Of a DNA stretch of 13,856 nt, positions 8,068-11,911 are shown one piece after another (within the stretch, counting starts at the first letter, position 1; each line of letters begins with the position of its first letter). The DNA is from DAIPHL01 sp036771375. Lineage in GTDB: Bacteria > Synergistota > Synergistia > Synergistales > Synergistaceae. The stretch spans positions 1 to 13,856 of the forward strand of contig DAIPHL010000051.1 of assembly GCA_036771375.1 (NCBI GenBank). Reading direction: 5' to 3'. The position numbers and the translations under genes were made by a program. The notes beneath the pieces were generated by a model that saw nothing but the letters and a program-made list of their open reading frames with translations, was not told where the DNA came from and made no database searches.

Positions 8068-8072
8068 GGAAA
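8047..8072 (+). repeat. Attachment-site core (attL-like), copy 1
   Basis: This 26-bp block at the tRNA-Lys 3' end (starting CGATTCCTGTGC, ending CCACCAGGAAA) is identical to the reverse complement of 10598-10623. The likeness continues with mismatches through the terminator (GCGAACGTCCTGTAAA here, GCGAACGCCCTGTAAA in copy 2) and on into the integrase tail. Confidence 0.88.
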
Positions 8073-8101
8073 TAACGGGGCGAACGTCCTGTAAATACAC
8101 G

Positions 8102-8127
8102 AAACCCCGCGGGAGCGGGGTTTTCTA
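8102..8127 (+). terminator. Intrinsic terminator after tRNA-Lys
   Basis: AAACCCCGC (8102-8110) and GCGGGGTTT (8115-8123) pair around GGGA and are followed by TCTATTC. It ends the tRNA transcript. A related hairpin sits at the same distance from the second attachment core. Confidence 0.85.
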
Positions 8128-8186
8128 TTCTCCCTCCCCCCCTGAATGGTTACAAAAAATATATAGAGCTTGGCTACCGTTAAACT

Positions 8187-8281
8187 GGAATAAAATCTGT
8201 GCGGCGTACAACTACGCGGAGTATCTGCCTGAGCGACGACGAATGATGCAATGGTGGGCGGATTGTTTGGAGGGGGTTAGG
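8187..8281 (+). pseudogene. C-terminal remnant of a tyrosine integrase, left copy
   Basis: The frame reads WNKICAAYNYAEYLPERRR and then MMQWWADCLEGV, the typical last helix of P4-type tyrosine integrases that integrate into tRNA genes. The catalytic domain with R-H-R-Y is missing; only about 30 residues remain. No stop ends the remnant: the frame runs into lspA, whose ribosome binding site GGAGGGGG lies in the last integrase codons. Compared with the right copy it lacks about 85 bp just upstream. Confidence 0.8.
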
Positions 8282-8656
8282 GTGAGTATATTTTCCGTCG
8301 CCTTCCTGTTGGACAGGGCGACGAAACTATTGGCGCTGCGCTATTTTGCCTCTTGCGTCTATCTCAACCACGGGATTTCTTTTTCTCTGTTCAAAAACAG
8401 TCCGTGGGTCGGCTTGTTCATGAGCCTGCTCGGGATTCTCATGCTGTCATTTTTGAGCGTGCGAAACAAAAAATTCAGGAGGAATGCCGGAGTACCTCTT
8501 TTATTGGCTGGGGCGATCGGAAACCTGGTCGACAGGTTTTTTTACGGTTATGTGGTGGATTGGTTTTATGTAGGCATACATATGAATCTCGCGGACGTGT
8601 GGCTTTGTCTGGGGGTTTTGGTTTTCATCGCGAACCTGCAGCCCCGTAGTGTATAG
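8282..8656 (+). CDS. lspA: Compact lipoprotein signal peptidase (signal peptidase II, LspA), 124 aa
   Basis: LspA is an inner-membrane aspartyl protease that cleaves the signal peptide of prolipoproteins after lipid addition. Signatures seen: LLDRATK at the N-terminus, LNHGISFSLF (the conserved Asn-X-Gly region), GAIGNLVDRFFYG with catalytic D84, and MNLADVWLCLG with catalytic D105. About four hydrophobic segments fit the LspA fold. At 124 aa it is shorter than the usual 150-170 aa, mainly in the first loop and the C-terminus. The start is GTG 8282, with GGAGGGGG (8269-8276) 5 nt upstream. The site lies inside the decayed integrase tail, so the gene is likely cargo joined to that end of the island. 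Activity is plausible since both aspartates remain. Confidence 0.85.
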   Translation: MSIFSVAFLLDRATKLLALRYFASCVYLNHGISFSLFKNSPWVGLFMSLLGILMLSFLSVRNKKFRRNAGVPLLLAGAIGNLVDRFFYGYVVDWFYVGIHMNLADVWLCLGVLVFIANLQPRSV

Positions 8657-8880
8657 AGCTGTAGGCTCGACTCCGAAACAGTTTACTGCTGCTTTACCCT
8701 AACCGGACCGGAAGTCCCCCTCGACAAAAGCGTAATACCGGAAACCGTCCTTGTAAATGAGGACCCCCCTGGGCTCAGCTCGATCTCAATTTTGTTTTTA
8801 TTTATTCATCTTGTTGCCGCTTGATCCCGTTTCGAAGTTCCATGATCGCGTCTCCTCTCCACCCGTGAAAAGCCCCCCCT
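8657..8880. other. Gap between lspA and the S24 remnant
   Basis: This ~220 bp gap has no intact gene. On the minus strand a stop-bounded frame ends at 8683 and reads NKIEIELSPGGSSF, then TRTVSGITLLSRGTSGPVRV. That looks like the tail of a real protein, perhaps a pilin-like or phage structural one, but has no start or ribosome binding site. The rest shows nothing I can name. Confidence 0.4.
8683..8803 (-). pseudogene. Possible 3' gene fragment, unknown family
   Basis: About 39 codons on the minus strand end with TAA (8683-8685) and have a protein-like composition, with alternating hydrophobic and Ser/Thr/Gly residues (ELSPGGSSFTRTVSGITLL). An in-frame TGA closes the upstream side and no start is visible. 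It resembles the beta-rich end of pseudopilins or phage structural proteins, but I do not recognise it. Confidence 0.3.
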
Positions 8881-9141
8881 TATCCTGGTGTCCGCGATGA
8901 CGTCCTTTATTTGAACTATCCGCACGAAAAGGCCATATCCTACGCCGGAATCCCGATGGTGGTGTGCTACAATGGGAAAATGATGGTACGCGGGTTGATT
9001 GAGAACAGCCGAAGGCAACTCACGATGCGTGCATTCAACAGGGATTATGAGGACGTTGTCGTTACGGATGACGATGATTTCATCATCTGCGGCAAGGTCG
9101 TCAAGATTTTCTCCATACGAGATCCGGAGTCTGTGCTGTGA
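8881..9141 (+). pseudogene. C-terminal remnant of an S24 (LexA/CI-like) repressor, copy 1
   Basis: The frame reads YPGVRDDVLYLNYPHEKAIS, then AGIPMVVCYNGKMMVRGLIE, and ends DPESVL with TGA at 9139-9141. This is the S24 peptidase fold of phage repressors from just after the active-site Ser; the helix-turn-helix and the Ser itself are lost. An in-frame stop lies at 8866-8868, so no full protein is possible. A 56-bp block (8953-9008) is identical to the inverted copy at 11594-11911. The remnant runs directly into the following membrane-protein gene. Confidence 0.82.
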
Positions 9142-9164
9142 TGGAAAACGAGAAGGGGGTCATA

Positions 9165-9605
9165 ATGATAATGAAAATCCCGCCCGCAGTTAAAGACCTG
9201 TTTCTTATTTACATCACCATTCCTGCCATCGAGGCCGCGTTGGCCATCATGATTTTTTATTACTACAACACGGACGTTGCCGTGGTTTTGAGTGAGTTGT
9301 TGTCTTCATTTGTATTTGCGTTTGTCGTGACCCTTTTCATGCATTTCATATGCACATCCCCGGCCTCGCTTGTTAGGTTTTTGGTACTTCGCCGACCAAT
9401 TGTAAGGGTTTTTAATATAATGTTGGCAATATGTATTTTATCCCCAATTGGGAAAGTGCTTGGAAGCGTAGTTGCTGGCAGCATACTCAACAAGCCGGAT
9501 TACAAACTGAAGGGAGGGGCAATTTTCTTTTATATAGCAAATTACCTTCTTCTCACCTTCGGAAAGGAGAGAGCGGAACCACCGAAAGGCGCACCACTAC
9601 TATAA
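9165..9605 (+). CDS. Small four-helix membrane protein, unknown family, ends GAPLL
   Basis: I do not recognise this 146-aa protein. It has about four hydrophobic segments, near residues 10-32, 36-60, 80-105 and 118-135, separated by short basic loops such as RFLVLRRPIVR. It ends in a hydrophilic tail, GKERAEPPKGAPLL. The start at ATG 9165 follows AAGGGGG (9153-9159) by 5 nt. An upstream GTG/ATG at 9138/9141 is open but overlaps the end of the S24 remnant. It is the first gene of a three-gene same-strand cluster with the Ada-type secreted protein and a second membrane protein that shares the GAPLL ending. The inner membrane is the likely location. It is AT-richer than the core genes, which fits acquired cargo. 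Confidence 0.75.
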   Translation: MIMKIPPAVKDLFLIYITIPAIEAALAIMIFYYYNTDVAVVLSELLSSFVFAFVVTLFMHFICTSPASLVRFLVLRRPIVRVFNIMLAICILSPIGKVLGSVVAGSILNKPDYKLKGGAIFFYIANYLLLTFGKERAEPPKGAPLL

Positions 9606-9636
9606 ATTGCACCGCAAGATGCAAGGAGGCCCCCTC

Positions 9637-9861
9637 ATGCTCATTCTAAAACGCACTTTATATGCAGCACTGATAACGATCCTCGTGGCGACGTCCGTTC
9701 TCGCCGCCCCGAAATATGTAGCCAGCCGCGCGAGAGAACCGTTTCATCTGGTGACGTGCCGGTGGGCCAATAAGATTTCACGGGCAAACGCGGTCTATTA
9801 CAACACGCGCAAGGAGGCCATCAAAGACGGCCATCGTCCGTGCAAGGTGTGCAAGTCATGA
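9637..9861 (+). CDS. Secreted small protein with Ada-type metal-binding motif, 74 aa
   Basis: A cleavable signal peptide (MLILKRTLYAALITILVATS, cut after VLA near residue 23) precedes a compact domain. It reads YVASRAREPFHLVTCRWANK, then YYNTRKEAIKDGHRPCKVCK. The pattern H-X3-C ... G-H-R-P-C-X2-C is that of the Ada-like zinc-binding fold, which also occurs as an exported tail in nucleases and small envelope proteins. The start is fixed by AAGGAGG (9623-9629), 7 nt before the ATG. The stop overlaps the start of the next gene by 4 nt (ATGA), indicating translational coupling. No catalytic domain is attached, so a structural, metal- or ligand-binding role in the periplasm is the most that can be said. 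Confidence 0.8.
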   Translation: MLILKRTLYAALITILVATSVLAAPKYVASRAREPFHLVTCRWANKISRANAVYYNTRKEAIKDGHRPCKVCKS

Positions 9862-10310
9862 TGTTCGATCTCGTTCTACAGGGGATTGGAAGTTGTATAC
9901 CTATTGCGCTCATGAGTGCTTTTTGTTATAAAATTATTTTTCGAAAAAACGATTCAACTGTTAGAAAAAGGGCGGTTGTGTTTGGTGCTCTAAACTCGTT
10001 CTTCGGTATACTCAATCTATTCGGTTTTCTGCGCATCTATCTGCCGGATGCCGGGTGGGATGGGAAACGAGTAATCCTTTTTTCTTTGTTTTATTTTTCG
10101 TTGATTGCACCAGCAATTTTTATCCGCACAAACTGGCTCAGAAAACAAGCAAGCTGGCTTGTTGTGCTGCCAGTCGTACCAACGATCATTATTATAACCG
10201 TTCCTTTCTTCGGAACGGTAGGTTCTTCCGCCATTGCATCAGGTTGGCTTTGCGTTTTGAGAGTCGGCGGAGGCGCTGCCACAGAAGGGGCCCCACTTCT
10301 CAAGGCCTAA
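9858..10310 (+). CDS. Small multi-pass membrane protein, unknown family, ends GAPLLKA
   Basis: I do not recognise this 150-aa protein. Hydrophobic segments lie near residues 6-27, 40-60, 74-93 and 100-132, with basic loops (FRKNDSTVRKRA, RTNWLRKQ). The tail is GGGAATEGAPLLKA. The ATG at 9858 overlaps the stop of the Ada-type gene (ATGA), and AAGGTG lies about 9 nt upstream; ATG 9861 is equally possible. Its GAPLL ending matches the membrane protein two genes upstream although the rest is not obviously alike. The stop codon abuts the convergent end of the right integrase remnant (10300). With the preceding two genes it forms one apparent operon, likely an envelope complex or an immunity-like membrane pair. 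Function is not inferable. Confidence 0.75.
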   Translation: MMFDLVLQGIGSCIPIALMSAFCYKIIFRKNDSTVRKRAVVFGALNSFFGILNLFGFLRIYLPDAGWDGKRVILFSLFYFSLIAPAIFIRTNWLRKQASWLVVLPVVPTIIIITVPFFGTVGSSAIASGWLCVLRVGGGAATEGAPLLKA

Positions 10311-10434
10311 TTTTCAACCCCTCCAAACAATCCGCCCACCACTGCATCATGCGCCGGCGTTCGGGCAGGTATTCCGCGTAGTTGTACGTCGCACAGATTC
10401 TATTCCGGTCTATACGAGCGATCCGGCGCCCAAC
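10300..10434 (-). pseudogene. C-terminal remnant of a tyrosine integrase, right copy
   Basis: On the minus strand the frame reads GRRIARIDRNRICATYNYAE, then YLPERRRMMQWWADCLEGLK, and ends IRP with TGA (10300-10302). It matches the left remnant almost residue for residue (K/R, A/T and V/L differences). Most nucleotide differences are in third codon positions. An in-frame stop bounds it upstream, and the catalytic region is gone. Confidence 0.82.
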
Positions 10435-10436
10435 GG

Positions 10437-10488
10437 CACCGTATCGGAAATTCGATCAAAATAATTTTATACGGTTTTTGATACGGTG
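10437..10488. repeat. Three ATACGGT heptamers between attachment core and integrase tail
   Basis: ATACGGT occurs at 10469-10475 and 10481-10487, and inverted as ACCGTAT at 10438-10444. CACCGTATC (10437-10445) and GATACGGTG (10480-10488) form a 9-bp perfect inverted repeat. Direct copies are 12 bp apart, near one helical turn. Such clusters between a core site and the integrase gene suggest arm-type integrase or excisionase sites, or an operator. The left copy of the island end has lost this block. Confidence 0.5.
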
Positions 10489-10540
10489 AAAAGAATGACG
10501 GTAGCCGATTTATATACTTTTCACGACCATTCAGGATGAG

Positions 10541-10577
10541 AAAAAATAAACAAACCCCGCTTCCGCGGAGTTTGTTT
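10541..10577 (-). terminator. Intrinsic terminator beside the second attachment core
   Basis: On the minus strand AAACAAACTCCGC and GCGGGGTTTGTTT form a 13-bp stem (one G-T pair) around GGAA, followed by A and six T. It corresponds in position and sequence to the terminator after tRNA-Lys and would stop transcripts coming from the PDZ-protein gene. Confidence 0.85.
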
Positions 10578-10597
10578 ACAGGGCGTTCGCTCGATGT

Positions 10598-10623
10598 TTT
10601 CCTGGTGGACCGCACAGGAATCG
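10598..10623 (-). repeat. Attachment-site core, copy 2 (inverted)
   Basis: This is the reverse complement of 8047-8072, identical over 26 bp. Upstream of it on the minus strand the tRNA sequence stops, so only the 3' tip of tRNA-Lys is present, as expected for an island junction. Downstream come the terminator and integrase tail, as in copy 1. Confidence 0.88.
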
Positions 10624-10752
10624 GAAGAATAGGAACAATGCTATTTTATAAGGCCCGCTCTGCGTTGAGGTAGCGGATTGAGTCCGATAATGTTTTACTC
10701 CAAGATTTCTCTCTGTTATCTGGGCCAGTAAAACTAGTAGCAGTCGAGATGA
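10624..10752. other. Spacer between PDZ gene and attachment core
   Basis: No gene is seen here. GTTTTAC and GTAAAAC form a loose inverted pair around 10691-10735. On the island model this would be the far end of one element, abutting the core of the next. Confidence 0.4.
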
Positions 10753-11577
10753 TCACAATTGTATTTCTACTCGCAGTGGCTCTCCTTCTCGTAAGACAGT
10801 AGCCCTGATTGTTTGTTTTTGGTTATATCGCAGGGCTATGTACGCGGCAAGCCTGTCCGCGTCGAGCTCCTTGAGTTCATAAGTGTCAATTTTTATAAGT
10901 ATGTCTCCTTTTTTTATCCCGGCAAGATCGGAAAGCCCTCCGCGTAAAACTTCCAAAACCTCAAAACCGCCATTTTTTGTTTTTTGTGGCGATATTGCCG
11001 TCCCCAAATATTTACCAATGGATTCTACTGAAGACAAGGGTCTTTCATATGATTCGACGCTTGCCTCCTCTATGTTAAAAGGAGCTATTCTTATAAGACA
11101 GCGACACTGATTTGTGTTCGTGTTAACGGCATATTCCCTGAACATTTTGACTCCGCCGTCGAGCTCTTTTAAATAGGAAATGGAAGCAATACCATTGGAA
11201 CTGTCTTTTATCGGAGTGCACATTTCATGCGAATAAATAAAGCTTTCAATAGCGCGAAACATGTCTACCCCTCGACCGTTTTCCAGCATCTTCTTCATAA
11301 AATCCACTTCGCCTAAAGAAACTCCCTTTATCTTTACTTGTATCTCATCTATCAACCTTTCTCGTTCTTCCTGTATCAGTTTTCGCTGCCGTTCCTCTTC
11401 AGCCCTTTGGTTTGCGTTATGCAGCAAGGCTCCAAGCAAGTTGCCCAATATTTGCCCAGTCTGGTAACCCGGGTCCGGGCGAACGTATATAGTTGGAGGT
11501 CCTGTATAATAAACATCTGCAAATGCCGGTATTTGTAAAACAAAAAACAAGATAAAAGCCGCCGTCACTCTTTTCAT
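10753..11577 (-). CDS. Secreted PDZ-domain protein, 274 aa
   Basis: The signal peptide is MKRVTAAFILFFVLQIPAFA, cleaved before D21. A Tyr/Pro-rich stretch follows (YYTGPPTIYVRPDPGY), then a Gly/Leu segment and a highly charged helix, residues 56-82 (NQRAEEERQRKLIQEERERL), likely a coiled coil. The central part has no known domain. The C-terminal PDZ domain (about 187-274) shows GGFEVLEVLRGGLSDLAGIK and KGDILIKID. No protease domain is attached, so it would act as a periplasmic binding or scaffold protein. The ATG at 11577 is chosen because of the signal peptide and GTAAGGGGG about 10 nt upstream; longer frames only add antisense-like residues from the S24 remnant. The three cysteines (C120, C158, C160) may form disulfides. 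It sits directly behind the S24 remnant, as the + strand cargo does. Confidence 0.82.
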   Translation of the reverse strand: MKRVTAAFILFFVLQIPAFADVYYTGPPTIYVRPDPGYQTGQILGNLLGALLHNANQRAEEERQRKLIQEERERLIDEIQVKIKGVSLGEVDFMKKMLENGRGVDMFRAIESFIYSHEMCTPIKDSSNGIASISYLKELDGGVKMFREYAVNTNTNQCRCLIRIAPFNIEEASVESYERPLSSVESIGKYLGTAISPQKTKNGGFEVLEVLRGGLSDLAGIKKGDILIKIDTYELKELDADRLAAYIALRYNQKQTIRATVLREGEPLRVEIQL

Positions 11578-11593
11578 AAAAAGCTTGCCCCCC

Positions 11594-11911
11594 TTACAAC
11601 ACAGATTCCGGATCTCGTATGGGGAAAATCTTGACGACTTTGTCACAGATGTCGAAATCGTCGTCGCTCGTGACGACAACGTCCTCATAATCCTTGTTGA
11701 ATGCTCGCATCGTGAGTTGCCTTCGACTGTTCTCAATCAACCCGCGTACCATCATTTTCCCATTGTAGCACACCACCATCGGAATCCCGGCGTAGGATAT
11801 GGCTTTTTCATGCGGAACGAACAGAACGAGATCCCCGTCTTTGACTTTCGGATCCATACTGTCGCTCTCCGCATAGACGCCGATTTCGCCCCAGGTATGC
11901 TGATGGCTGGG
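11594..11911 (-). pseudogene. C-terminal remnant of an S24 (LexA/CI-like) repressor, copy 2
   Basis: On the minus strand the frame reads TWGEIGVYAESDSMDPKVKD, GDLVLFVPHEKAISYAGIP, and on to IRDPESVL with TAA (11594-11596). It holds the whole S24 peptidase fold, including the expected nucleophile Ser in DSMDPK. Where the family has Val-Lys-Arg-Leu, this copy and copy 1 both have VRGL, so the usual catalytic Lys seems to be Arg. The N-terminal DNA-binding half is missing: upstream of about 11911 the DNA belongs to the oppositely oriented polyvalent-protein gene. The AAGGGGG after its stop serves the PDZ-protein gene. Confidence 0.82.

Noticed and set aside
8243..8281. ATG at 8243 as the start of lspA
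   Set aside because: The residues MMQWWADCLEGV are the integrase tail; GTG 8282 has a good ribosome binding site and fits the LspA N-terminus.
10400..10615. 71-codon minus-strand frame across the second attachment core
   Set aside because: It crosses the tRNA tip and the terminator hairpin and is not in the frame of the integrase tail.
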